This document shows positions 1-9,129 of a stretch of 35,000 nt of DNA, in pieces. Position numbers and translations under genes: made by a program. Source of the DNA: Cristatella mucedo (taxonomy: Eukaryota > Bryozoa > Phylactolaemata > Cristatellidae); contig WPIO01000037.1 in assembly GCA_009760855.2 (NCBI GenBank), forward strand, positions 2,447,501 through 2,482,500. Reading direction: 5' to 3'. Under the pieces are notes generated by a model that ran no database searches, had not been told where the DNA came from, and saw only the letters and a list, made by a program, of their open reading frames with translations. Position 1 is the stretch's first letter. Each line of letters starts with the position of its first letter.

Positions 1-300
1 TCTTTTTTTCCCTTTCTTTCTAGAGCTGCGCTATCTCCCTGGGCGTGTTTCATTAGTGTTTAAAAAAACCAATTCTGCCAACTTTCAGCAATTGGCGTTC
101 CGGCCCGACTGTCGTAGGATGCACAATGGCATTTGCTGCGGCTCTACGAGGCGACAAAAGACATTTGCCTTCGCGAGCGATTCGAAAATGCGACTGCTTA
201 AGCTTGTCCTCGCGCTACCGATGCACGTGACACAGACGGGTCGTGATGCAGCCGGCGAGATGTCGAGCCGGCGCGCACCACTGTTAATACGACCTAGACT

Positions 301-374
301 AATAATAATGTACTTAATAAAGCGCCCTCAGAGAACTCAATCTCTGAGGGCGCTTTGTTAAGTACATTATTATT
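301..374. mobile_element. Fold-back of two inverted L2-type LINE tails
   Basis: Arms 301-334 and 341-374 are reverse complements with one mismatch in 34 and a 6-base spacer (ACTCAA). Each arm carries the AAGCGCCCTCAGAGA segment and TTAAGTACATTATTATT, which elsewhere in the window form the 3' end of L2-like elements. The tail itself contains a short stem, but the symmetry here reaches through the TTA-rich end on both sides. Confidence 0.85.
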
Positions 375-375
375 A

Positions 376-1293
376 TCATTATTATTATAAGGATGATGGG
401 ATCGGTGGTTCCTGAAATGTAATGACTCCGAAGGCTCGCGCGGCGCACAGTGATGTGTCGTAGCTAAAGCGTTGCCAGTTCGATGCGCAGACAGCGATCT
501 GCCCCCGCCAGTCTCCACTCCCCCCCACCCCGCCAGTCTCCATTCCCCCCCCCCGCCAGTCTCCACTCAGCGTGCTGAGGTCGAACGACGAGCATGTGAC
601 CACGTGACCGGTTCGTTGCTGAGGTGCAGGCGCTCTCGATTGCCGGTGCGCTTCGCTGTCGTCTGCTCTCACTCGCCTTCGCCGTGTTCAGACTGCGAAC
701 TGCAGTACACTCTCGGTTAGCTTCGTATGAAGCCACTCAGGAAAATGCCTGACCTTATTAGAGGGACGCGGATCCGCTAGACCGCCAACGACGCAGGACC
801 GTTTTCGCTGCTTATGGCCGGCAGGATTTCGTACTCCCGAGTTAGGTCTCGCCACGCGCCACCCCAGACATCCGCTAGGTAAGAGCATGCGTGCAGCTGT
901 CTGCACTGGTTCGGAGCGCGACTAAAAGGGAAGAATCCACGCAGCGATTTTGCTTCTTCTGCTCCCAGACTAGTTAAGCAGGGGAGAAGCTCGAGTGAGC
1001 TGAGCACGTGACGCGTAGGGAGGATGGAGGCTTCGCTATGCTTCGGGTTAATCGGGCGGAGCTGCCGAAGCCGAGCGACCGCTTTCACGCGAGACTTCTA
1101 CCTCGCTCCGTATGTGAAAGCTGTCGACGAGTCATTACCCGGAACGTCCGCCAGACTAAGTGATGCGGCCGTACGCATTTGTGAACTGTTCGGGCACCAT
1201 TAAAATGCCCACACAACGAGCTTGTATGCCTGCAGGCAATTAGAGGTTACACTCAGATAAGCTCACGGAGCCGAGTTGAATATTTCAGATATG
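376..1293. other. GC-rich stretch without a recognised gene
   Basis: Apart from the C-rich minisatellite at 505-568 I see no gene, RNA or mobile element. Short open frames on both strands look like chance products of high GC content. Positions 1-300 likewise show nothing. Confidence 0.5.
505..568. repeat. C-rich minisatellite, three copies
   Basis: The unit CGCCAGTCTCCAYTC occurs three times, separated by runs of C (starting near 505, 530 and 554). It is not inside any recognised gene. Confidence 0.8.
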
Positions 1294-1380
1294 CTAATAA
1301 TATAATTACTTTTACATAGCGCCTTAACTAAATAATTTTTCTAGGCATTTTACGTATGTTGCAAAGGGAAATACTAATTC
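1294..1380 (-). mobile_element. L2-type LINE 3' tail fragment
   Basis: Reading the minus strand, this is the usual L2/CR1-like ending: a TAAAATGCCTAGAAA segment, a short stem, a GCGCTATGTAAA-like segment, then A/T-rich TTATTA repeats. It is diverged, and no coding part is attached. Confidence 0.6.
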
Positions 1381-2604
1381 GGCAAGTCGCCACGATTGGA
1401 ATCGTCGCACTACTCAATCTTGGTTAGTTTTAAAACTACAGGTAGTTAAACCGCTTGATGCATCGGCATAAAGCCCGAACGGCGATCCGCCGACAGATTT
1501 CGTAGCCTCGAACAGATCTGTAAGGGTCTCGAGCGCTGCGACCTCAGTCATCAAATACATAAAACTTTAACCTAGGTCGAGTCGAGCATCGTATCCACTG
1601 GGCTCAACCAGTCTATGGTGACTATAGTTACTGCCAAGTTGTCATTCAAGAATTCGCGACCACAAATGTGGGAGTGGCAAACACTTTTGCTATTAGTCGC
1701 CTCTTACTCATTCTCTTTTACCAGTTGCTTCCTATTCCAGCAATTCGTCTAGTGCAGCTCATATCCGGTGCAACTCGATGGCTGCAGACTGAGAAGGGCT
1801 CAGCTAGTTAGTCAGACGGCTGGGGGGGGGGGAGTAAATTGCATCAAGATGCCTTCGAAGGCATCAAGGTGCCTTCGCTGATGCACGAGCAGACGCTCAG
1901 CCAGATTTTTGGTCATCGATCCGTATAGCTTGTTTGCTATTGCAAGGCGGTGGGGTGTGATCAAATATCCCGTGCTACCCGGCCTCGTCCAGTTGCAGCA
2001 TTGCTGAACAAACGGTGCTTTAAGGCGAAGTGAGTGCCAGTGACATAACAGGCTCGTTGGTCGGTGCTAGAATGAGGTGAAAAATCCGACGATTGCAAAG
2101 ATCAGATTAGCCGATCAAAGTTCTGAGTATTGGGCTGATGAATGGTCCATTGCGTGTGAGTGGGACGGTTGCAAGCAGCCTAGCCAGCGGCTGGCTTGGG
2201 CTCCAAAAAGACCGGCATGCCCAAGGTGTTGACTACGTACTCTATTGTCCTGAGCAAATTACTATGAGCAAGGAACCTAGAGCACCCACCTACACGATCA
2301 TGTAAACACAAATCCAATGAACCGCAGAAGTTCGATCACCTTTGCAACGAATGGCCAAAACATGTGCAAGCAAACAGGTGCTTGTAACGTCCTACCAGCA
2401 GGTGCACAGGTACCCATAACTGATAAACAGCGCCGTGCTCAAAATTGTACAATCAGTGGCGCGTCAAAAATAAAACGGGAGATCAAAAGAAGGTCGACTC
2501 CACGGTGGCCACTGCATCCGTTGTGGAATGTCGCATACAAAAGAACCTACGGCCATCTGCACGGCGGCGGCGGTGCACGAGAGTGTGGACTTCAAGAATG
2601 GGAG
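1381..2604. other. 3' flank of the E2F7/8 gene
   Basis: This probably includes the 3' UTR. I see no canonical AATAAA or ATTAAA on the minus strand in the first 400 bases past the stop. A run of ten G occurs at 1823-1832 and an 18-bp perfect palindrome centred on TTCGAA at 1848-1865. The open frame at 2317-2706 on the plus strand overlaps the last E2F exon and is taken as chance. Confidence 0.45.
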
Positions 2605-2978
2605 CTACTTGAGCTTCAGCCGGCGCACAGCCTCCGTGTAGGCTCCGTGTGCAGTAGCAGTCTTCTGGACGGGACGGAATGCCGTTGGCAGCGACGGTGG
2701 CGATGAAAACGGCATAAATTCGGGCGTCGTGTACATCACGTGGCGACCAGGAGCACTTTGGTTGACAGGCGTTTTAAGGTTGTTCACGGGCGTCTTCAGG
2801 GGGCCGCCCGAGTCGCACCCACTCCCATTGGCCGGCGAATAAAAGCTGGCCACGGGGCGCACTGGTGATATTGTGGTCAGCGGCACCTCGCTGATGCTGG
2901 GCGCCGCGAGCGGGTAGTCCAGTGCCAAGCGAAGGCCGGTTCCAGAAAATGGCTCGGGGGCCGCCAGATCAACGTTCT
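2605..2978 (-). CDS. E2F8: E2F7/8 exon 14: last coding exon
   Basis: A 374-bp terminal exon after acceptor TCTGCCTTGCAG, ending at TAG (2605-2607). It encodes [24 protein letters not shown], a doubled LKTPVN (residues 819-831), [14 protein letters not shown] and the end VRRLKLK. The TP-rich tail followed by a basic RRLxL end is like the FFKTPG...RRLEI end of human E2F8. The repeated TP sites would suit CDK phosphorylation; that is inference. Confidence 0.82.
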
Positions 2979-5900
2979 CTGCAAGGCAGACCGGAGGCCG
3001 CGCCGTTCGAATGCACCACACACAACACGGTAGGCGTTATGCTCACATCGCGTGTCGCACGTGCAAAGTTGGCTCTGCATTGCCGAGACTTACTTCCCAG
3101 ATTCCTGGCGGGATTAAGCAGAGATGACATGCAGCGATTTTTGCCGGCTCCACGTTGAACCGGTGTCTGCTGCTGCTGCTGATTGCCAGCTTGATCAGAG
3201 CTGAGAGCAGGTGCATTTGCTACGGAATCACAAAACCGATATGCTGACCACAAAACTCGTAGGCGCACGCTTTCAATACATCATCGCAGGCGGCAGGAAA
3301 GCACAAAAATGTAAGCAAAAGGAACGAGACGGCACGAGCAGTAGGGGGAGGGAGACAGGGCGGCAGTTTGTCTACCTCTGTAGATGTTCGTGGTCATCAT
3401 GCGGACAGGCCGGAAGACCTGGAAGTCGTCATCCTGCTTGGTGCTGCTGCCGGAAGCCACTGCGCCCAGCCTAGCAGCAGGCGACCGAGGCACGTCTCTG
3501 GCATAGGGGCGAGCTTCCTCAAATTGCTTGCAGCCTTCCATAAAGAATGAGTCATTCCTACGAAGAGGGCAGAGGAGTCTTGCTTAACCCACACAGGACT
3601 CAAGGCTCGAAATCAGCAGCAACCGGCACCAGCGAGCAAACGAAAGAATGCAGATCTCCTCTTTCTCGCCCCGGCCTCGGCCAGGAAGGCGCCGGCAGCC
3701 CGCAGGTGCACACGAGAGGGGCGGGGCAGGCGGCTGCGGGCTAGCAGCTATATTCTTCTGTCCACGCACCGAGCCTGGTAGTCGCCGACGATTGGGCTGA
3801 AGATGGAGCCCACGGACGTCGACGTCGAGGTGAGTGGCCTCATGCCGGTGAGCGGACTGAAGTGGCACGAGCGAGGCAGCTCGTCGACCATCGCCGCTCG
3901 GAGCACGAGGTGGCCGGCGGCTGCAAGGACACAAGCGGCTGCAAGGCGACGCGCAGTGGGGAGCGGCTGGCAACAACTCGCACGCACGCACGGGCTGCAG
4001 CATCGGACGACCGTCGGGCGGCAATCGCTCACCAGTCGGCGGCACTCCGGGCGAGCCGACGGGAATGAGAGTCAGCCGCTGCATGCCCGAGCCGCTGCCA
4101 GCCATGAATGTAGGTGCCTGCGACGTCGTGATGACCTGCATCTTCGGTCCCGTGCCTTGGATCATGACATACTGACGCGGCTTCGATCCGCTGGCATCGT
4201 CGTCCGCTGCTGCTGCAAATAAAAGGAACTCGTCATAAACGGAGCCAAGCGGCCCACCACCACCACCACTCCCCCCTGTTCGCTTCCAACGAATCAATGA
4301 ATGCGAGTAGAAAAGAAGTTATTTCATCTGCCTGTCCCACGAGGGCTTCTCTGAGGCCAGATGGCAACATCGAACCTTGCTTTCTAGGGGGAGGGGACCT
4401 GCAAGCTATTGCCTTGCCACACTCGAGCGACAACTCTCAGTGATGAATAGGTGGCAGAAAACCTGGTGACCAGTAGCAGCAGCAGCAGCAGATGCGGCTC
4501 TCTTTGGCCGATCGTGTACGCGAACTGCTGGCAAAGCAGAGGCAACTGCTCTAAGCAAAATCTAGAGTGCGCTAGTTTGCCGGTGACGAAGTCCGTAGCC
4601 AGTACGTGCCTATGACGGGGCTGGAAGGTTGCGAGGCGATCAGCCGAGTTCGCTCCGTCTCAGCCACTTTGCAGATCGTGTCAAACGACGCGTGGCGTAT
4701 CAGAGAGCGCTTGGCGGACGGCGGCGGTGCCGGCTGCTCAGCGTGCCTCGTCTGACGGCTGAGCTCGTTGCCTGGGGTTGCCGTCTGTTTGTCCGATGCT
4801 GTTGCTTCTGCTGCTGCCAAAAGCGAATCAAGCAAAGTCGTCTCAGAACGAGGCCGAAACGCAAAAGGGGATCGGCTCAGAACGAGGCCGGACTGCAAAA
4901 GGGGATCGACTCAGAACGAGGCCGGAACGCAAAAGGGGATCGACTCAGAACGAGGCCGGACTGCAAGAGGGGGCCAAAGGCCCCCTCTTGGGAAAACAGA
5001 GAATGGCGAGCGATAGGCTAAGAGCGAAAGAAAGAGCTAAGAACAGCGAAAGAAAGAGCTCCCGAAAGCTTGCTCACTCACTTGACGGCGGCGCCGTGCC
5101 GATTGCGTCGACGTTTGGCCCGACGTATTGGAATGCCGGCTTCCTTCCGCGGACCTCGGTAACGTGCACCTTACGTATGAGATTCAGGCTGGTGAGAATG
5201 TTGGCGATGTCGTACAGGCGACGAATCTTAGCTACAAAGGGTAAAAGCAACATGATCAAGCACCTGGCGATTCCACATGCTCTGCATAAGACAGACACGA
5301 GTGGTGCGGCGCCGTGCTTCCACATGTCTCACTCTTGAACTTGGCATTGTTGGTCGACGAGTCCATTGTTGGGTCGCCGATGAGAATCTTGGCAGCAATA
5401 TCGAGATTAATGGTTTTCTAGAAAGGATCGACGAATGAGCCGTCAGCGTCGAAACGGCAAACAACGACAAAGTCAGCTAAGCCAAAGCAACCGTCAACAC
5501 GGGCCGGGAGGAGCCAAAGATTGCCTGGTAGCGGTGCCAGAGCGGCGCAATTCCTACCGTCGAGGTGAGAAACAGCATGAGGAACTTTTGGCTCATTATA
5601 CCCAGCGACTTTTCTTTCTTCATTTGATCTGCAAGAGACAGAGAGCTGCAGCGACTGCGAGCATAGCATGAAGAGACTGGCGAGTACTACTGCCCGTGCT
5701 CTAGCTCTCCACGGGGTCAGGGGGGGAGGGGGACGGCATGCGGTCAGGCTGCAAGGAGCTGCCCATAGCAGCACGGCAAAGAGTGCATCTGGAGCTGCGA
5801 CTGTGGAATGTCGGGCTTCTCGTTCCGGATGCCTCACGGATGCAAACAAAGCGTGCCTCGACTCACACACTGCACTACGCTGGCTGCTGTCTCTGAGCGC

Positions 5901-8535
5901 GGCTCCCCTGGGTGGTGGTGGTGGTGGGGGGGGAGTGAGTGTAGGTGGCAGCAGGTGCTCGGGGCTGCCTACTTCCAAACAGCTCCATGTACTGCTTGAG
6001 ATTGACGTTGGATGGGCTAGCGCTGCCGCTGCTAACGACCCCTCCTCCTCCGTCACCGCCGTTGGCGCTAGCAGTCTCGTCGGCGGCCATCCTCGACAGC
6101 TCGTACTCGCGAACGATGTTCAGCTGCTGCTGTATGCCCTCCGCCTCGGCCAGTTGCTGCAAAGGGGGGACAAGAATCGATTCGAGCCGAGCGCTCGTAG
6201 CACGCTGCTAGCAGGCGACTCGACGGCAGAATGACAGGGTGGTGGTGGTGCGGTGGGTGAGGCTCCCACCACCCTCTGCCTTCGGGGGGGGGGTGCGCCT
6301 GGAAAAATAGCACTCCCCAAGTCGAAACCTCAGAGCGACAGCACGAGCCGACAGCACGAGCCGCCGCCCGACGAACCCTGAGCTTGAGCAGGGTCTCGAT
6401 CAGACGTGTCTTGCCGTGCCACAGGTAGCGGTTCTTTGCACGGCGACTCATCATCTCCACACTCTCGAGGACATTGACGATGTCGTAGATGCGTCGTCGC
6501 TCCACCTCTGGGAGGGGAGGAGCGAGAAGCGGATCTCGTTAGCGGCTGGCAGAACGGCAGCGGCAACAGCGATCGACCACTAACTAGGAGGCGGCGTCAA
6601 AGAGCAGAAACAAAAGAGAGCGAAAAGAAAACCAAGGCCGTAAGGCTCAGAGAGGCGACCGACACGCACCGAGATCCTTGGCGAGCTCGTCCAGGGAGAC
6701 GTCGATGTGGGCGTTGTGCGGCGGGTACTCCTCGAATCTCGATATGAACCTGCAAGCGTGAGGCTCGGCTTTGACCGCGGGCAAAGCACCGGGCTGCGAT
6801 CTCACGTGCCTCGCGGGCGGCTGCCGGCAAAAGCTAGACCAGAATGAGAGCCCACGCGGCATTATGCTCAGCCGCGTCGATTCAGCTACGGTTATGCAAG
6901 GCACACAGGCAGGTTATGCAAGGCACACGAACGCACGGACAATTGGTCCCGGCAATAGGATGTGGCTAATTAGCCCCGACGATTAGGCAGCAAACGTACA
7001 GCAAGCGACATTCGACAGCAGTACACATCAACCCTACCCCCTCCCCCCTCATACAGGCTCGCTCAGGTGGCAGAGGCCGTGCATCTAATGTTAAAGAAAA
7101 AGCCACAGCTCGTGAGAGCGATCGATCCCCACGGCGTATGTACTTGAGGGCTAAAGCCCGCCCAACCAGTGCCCAAAGATGCCCACACCTTCCTGCAAAC
7201 TAAAACGATAAGCAGAATACGACCACTTCAGGCGCTCCCTGCGACGGAAGCTCCGGCTCGTGCAGGCACGAAGCCGCCCCTGATCAAGTGCCCTGGCGAC
7301 GCCGACGCTGCTGCGCCTTTATAAAACCCGAACACGACAAAATGGTCATCTTCTTGCCAGCACGACTGCTTAGGGCCGAACCCGGTCCCTAAGCAGTATT
7401 TCGTGACCTGGCGTCGAACGGCCACCTCTATTTGTCCCTGTCGGACGGCCCTTGCCTTTAAAGGCCAAGGTCGAGCGGCCACGGCAACGGAGTACAGCTG
7501 CATGCATGCACGGCACGTGACGGCAGCTGGCACTCTTTCGAGAGCTAGCACCTGGCCACGACGCAAGAAGAAGCGGCCGGAAATGAACGCCCTGCAGAAA
7601 TGCTGCGGACAATGCTTCCGGACACTTGCAGGGATAGGCGATCGACTGGCCAGCGATGGGGGTGAGCATGCATTCGACGAGGGGAGAGGGGGGGGAAACG
7701 AGAGCGCTGCTTGCCGGCCGGCAGAAGCAGACGGTTAATCAGAAAAAGCTCAATTCAAAAAGCTCATTCACCCAATTTAAAACGCCAGCGGACCGACCAG
7801 AAGCAGACGGCTACGGCAGCGGACCTACTTTTGACAGAGCAGGCCGAGAGACTTGTCCTTTCGGCACAGGTACTCCTTCTTCCTGCACTTCTTCTTCTTG
7901 TCGGGCTCTGCCGTCTCGTCCGAGTCGCTGCCGTCGGAGCGGAGCTCGTCGTCGTCGCCGTCGGCCGCCGCCGCCGGCTGCGACTGGGCTGCTGCCGCCG
8001 CCGCCGCCTTCCTCCTCCTCTTCTTCTCGCTCACCAGATTCCGTATGTCGGGGCTGGCGGCACTGATGAGCACTTTCAGATTGGTCGTCGGCGTGAGTGG
8101 CTCGCCGCCGCCGAAGGAGGCGGCCGACTTTTTCGGAGTGGAGAAGATGTCGCTCTCGCTTTCGGTTGGACGCACCTGCGGCCGGCTGTGAGCGCTGGAG
8201 GCGGCGACCAGCACCTTGAGATTGCTGGTCGGCGTCAGAGGCTCACTGCTGCTGCCGCCGCCGCCGGGAGCCGGCTTGGTGGGCGTGACGCACAGATTCA
8301 GGCTGCAGGTCGCCAGTGGGTTGGCATGATTTGGCTTGGAATGGAACGACGGCGCGTACGAGGAGGAAGCTTTTGGCTTTGGGACGGTGAAACTTTCTCC
8401 ACTGCTGGCCGAAGTCGCCAAGCTCTGGATCAAGGCGGCTGCGGGGTAGGCGCGCTCGTGCGCCATTCCATTTAATTTCGAAGCCGCATCCCTCGGGGCG
8501 ATGTTCTCCTGGTTCTGGACGTCGGCGTTTCTCAT
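2605..8535 (-). CDS. E2F8: Atypical E2F transcription factor (E2F7/E2F8 family), 14-exon gene model
   Basis: Nuclear repressor of E2F cell-cycle targets. Unlike typical E2Fs, the family binds DNA through two winged-helix domains in one chain and needs no DP partner; that part is family knowledge. Joining 14 exons (listed separately) gives an 882-residue frame with matching phases at every junction. The order seen is: ENI motif near residue 10; TPTxNLKVL blocks at 101-109 and 148-156; basic patches 171-176 and 213-220; DNA-binding domain 1 about 228-300 with [15 protein letters not shown]-binding domain 2 about 374-458 with IRRLYDIAN and [18 protein letters not shown] at 509-513; and a C-terminus with LKTPVN twice. 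I recall human E2F8 and E2F7 as 867 and 911 residues. The symbol is by family; E2F7 and E2F8 are one gene in most invertebrates. The start at 8535 follows an in-frame TGA, but CAG just before it could be an acceptor for a further 5' exon. I saw no AATAAA within about 400 bases past the stop. Confidence 0.93.
3094..3219 (-). CDS. E2F8: E2F7/8 exon 13: C-terminal region
   Basis: A 126-bp exon after acceptor GATTCCGTAG. It reads [20 protein letters not shown], then [13 protein letters not shown]. It has a short CAG-encoded glutamine run and ends in phase 1 at a strong donor, GGA A/GTAAGT. Confidence 0.7.
3376..3497 (-). CDS. E2F8: E2F7/8 exon 12: C-terminal region
   Basis: A 122-bp exon after acceptor CCCCTATGCCAG. 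It reads [16 protein letters not shown], then [20 protein letters not shown]. It ends in phase 1 at AGA G/GTAGAC. No family motif is evident; it is placed by open frame, splice signals and phase. Confidence 0.68.
3770..3920 (-). CDS. E2F8: E2F7/8 exon 11: C-terminal region
   Basis: A 151-bp exon after acceptor GTCCTTGCAG; a second CTTGCAG lies 18 bp upstream and would add six residues in frame. It reads [20 protein letters not shown] and [15 protein letters not shown], weakly like the FHVTPLK region of E2F7. It ends in phase 2 at CG/GTGCGT. Confidence 0.72.
4033..4212 (-). CDS. E2F8: E2F7/8 exon 10: C-terminal region
   Basis: A 180-bp exon beginning at a second triple-CAG acceptor (TTTATTTGCAGCAGCAG). 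It reads an acidic DDDASGSKP, then [20 protein letters not shown] and [15 protein letters not shown]. This resembles the QPLVYVPSASLF segment of vertebrate proteins in position and character. It ends in phase 1 at ACT G/GTGAGC, a strong donor. Confidence 0.8.
4471..4550 (-). CDS. E2F8: E2F7/8 exon 9 (tentative)
   Basis: An 80-bp stretch after TTTTGCTTAG that reads [20 protein letters not shown] then an alanine run. It is the only short open stretch I found that links exon 8 (phase 2) to exon 10 (phase 1). The donor, G/GTCACC, is weak, and the implied intron (4551-4605) is only 55 bp. PKRAAS resembles lysine/arginine motifs in this part of E2F7/8, but the similarity is slight. An alternative is a longer intron with a different exon 8 end. 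Confidence 0.4.
4606..4813 (-). CDS. E2F8: E2F7/8 exon 8: conserved RHxSF block
   Basis: A 208-bp exon with the block [16 protein letters not shown], then SQPSSPV. This resembles the KLARHGSFNTV...SEPSSPY block of human E2F8. The acceptor is a run of three CAGs (4808-4816), and all three keep the frame. The 3' end is my choice of AC/GTACTG at 4605, a weak donor picked because it keeps the phase with the next exon; the frame otherwise stops at 4572-4574. Confidence 0.75.
4845..4971. repeat. 34-bp minisatellite inside the E2F7/8 intron
   Basis: Nearly four copies of a 34-bp unit beginning AGAACGAGGCCGG start at 4845, 4879, 4913 and 4947. Copies 1 and 3 have AACGC where copies 2 and 4 have ACTGC, so the array is really two 68-bp double units. 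On the coding strand of the gene each copy ends with a CCCCTTTTGC run, and copy 2 gives a full CCCCTTTTGCAG. The array lies between exons 7 and 8. Confidence 0.9.
4964..4990. repeat. Perfect 12-bp hairpin next to the minisatellite
   Basis: Arms 4964-4975 (CAAGAGGGGGCC) and 4979-4990 are exact reverse complements with a 3-base AAA loop. The left arm overlaps the last minisatellite copy, so that unit seems to have been folded back on itself. Confidence 0.85.
5022..5063. repeat. Short direct repeat in E2F7/8 intron 7
   Basis: The block AGCGAAAGAAAGAGCT occurs twice, separated by six bases. It is purine-rich and near the donor of exon 7; no function is proposed. Confidence 0.7.
5082..5231 (-). 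CDS. E2F8: E2F7/8 exon 7: DNA-binding domain 2 recognition helix
   Basis: A 150-bp exon after acceptor TTTGTAG. It encodes [20 protein letters not shown] and [19 protein letters not shown], nearly identical in pattern to vertebrate E2F7/8. It ends in phase 1 at TCA A/GTGAGT. This is the strongest single piece of evidence for the family. Confidence 0.95.
5333..5417 (-). CDS. E2F8: E2F7/8 exon 6: DNA-binding domain 2, middle
   Basis: An 85-bp exon after acceptor TTTCTAG. It reads [20 protein letters not shown] then [18 protein letters not shown] is strongly conserved in E2F7/8. It ends in phase 1 at AAG A/GTGAGA. Confidence 0.92.
5558..5628 (-). CDS. E2F8: E2F7/8 exon 5: start of DNA-binding domain 2
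   Basis: A 71-bp exon after acceptor TCTTGCAG. It reads [20 protein letters not shown] then TST, corresponding to [20 protein letters not shown] of human E2F8. It ends in phase 0 at donor ACG/GTAGGA. Only the correct frame gives the family match; the longest open frames across this stretch are off-frame. Confidence 0.9.
5973..6156 (-). CDS. E2F8: E2F7/8 exon 4: linker between the two DNA-binding domains
   Basis: A 184-bp exon after acceptor CCCCCCTTTGCAG. It starts [20 protein letters not shown], matching the glutamate- and glutamine-rich helix that follows domain 1 in E2F7/8, and continues with a glycine/serine-rich spacer. It ends in phase 1 at GGA A/GTAGGC. The flanking intron includes the GGTGGTGGTGG run near 5910-5935. 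Confidence 0.85.
6377..6507 (-). CDS. E2F8: E2F7/8 exon 3: DNA-binding domain 1 recognition helix
   Basis: A 131-bp exon after acceptor CCTCCCAG. It encodes [16 protein letters not shown], then [15 protein letters not shown] and the start of the linker. RRRIYD is the E2F DNA-contact motif. The exon ends in phase 0 at AGG/GTTCGT, a donor with an unusual T at +3; the frame and the protein alignment support it. Confidence 0.9.
6670..6749 (-). CDS. E2F8: E2F7/8 exon 2: DNA-binding domain 1, middle
   Basis: An 80-bp exon after acceptor CTTGCAG. It reads [20 protein letters not shown] then ELAKDL, which corresponds to the F(L/I)xRYPxYP...ISLDEVAxxL segment of E2F7/8. It ends in phase 1 at donor G/GTGCGT. 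The intron before it (6750-7828) is the longest in the gene at 1079 bp. That intron holds a G-rich stretch near 7680 and no other recognised feature. Confidence 0.9.
7829..8535 (-). CDS. E2F8: E2F7/8 exon 1: N-terminal region and start of DNA-binding domain 1
   Basis: This 707-bp block encodes residues 1-235 and two bases of codon 236. It begins with [16 protein letters not shown], matching the ENI region near the vertebrate N-terminus. It holds [12 protein letters not shown] and again [18 protein letters not shown], then KKRRRK, an alanine run, an acidic DGDDDE stretch, KKKKCRKK, and finally [10 protein letters not shown], the first helix of DNA-binding domain 1. The donor is AA/GTAGGT at 7828. 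The next exon supplies the G that completes the conserved lysine. An upstream exon remains possible because vertebrate proteins have about 30 more residues before ENI. Confidence 0.9.
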
Positions 8536-9129
8536 TTCCTGTCAACGAAGATGCTCATTTATTATGAGTCACGTTCTGGCTATCGGCCGATGGCCAGTAG
8601 GCTGGATACTGAGCGATGGACAAGAAAGCAAGAAATCAGATGGCCGATGATGCGTCGGACGAAAAAACGGCCTAAGGCCGTCAGCCCTGGGGTCACGCAG
8701 CTATCGTGATAGCGACGTCCAACCAAAAGGCGGGCGCGGGAGCGGCGACGCCAGGTTTTCCTGGTTACCGGCCATTTTCAATCGCCACCAGCTGGACAAA
8801 GACAAATGGAAAAGCTAGACGTAGTATTTAAAATTTTCGAATACGCGATCGCTCGGTAATCGCATCACGGCGGCGACACTGGGAAGGCGCGCGAGCCCAT
8901 GTTTGGAGGCGAAAGGTGGCGTCACGTATGCCGCCTGGGCTGACCCAGTTCGGCTGCGTCTTCCGTAGCTAGGGCGACAAATTACCTCAAAGTTTAAGAC
9001 AGCCGTATCGTCCCCGTGTTCCTCTGGTACCGAATTACGTGGCTGTCATGTACAACTTCTAGTTCGCTAGTCCAGGTAAGGCGCAGACAGGGGACACGAT
9101 GCTAGCCGCGCAAGTACGCAGCCTCTCCA
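8536..9129. other. Putative 5' UTR, first intron or upstream region of E2F7/8
   Basis: No open frame of note on the minus strand. A CAG at 8539-8541 could be the acceptor of a leader intron, because vertebrate homologues have about 30 more N-terminal residues. A GC-rich patch at 8728-8755 and GGCGTCACGT at 8928-8937, close to a CRE/ATF site, are visible. Confidence 0.4.

Noticed and set aside
3584-4297. A single 237-codon minus-strand ORF
   Set aside because: Only its first part (4033-4212) is an exon. The rest reads through the intron and crosses exon 11 in a wrong frame; the donor G/GTGAGC at 4032 and the next exon fit better.
7711-8475. A 254-codon plus-strand ORF
   Set aside because: It is the antisense shadow of E2F7/8 exon 1, kept open by GC-rich codons.
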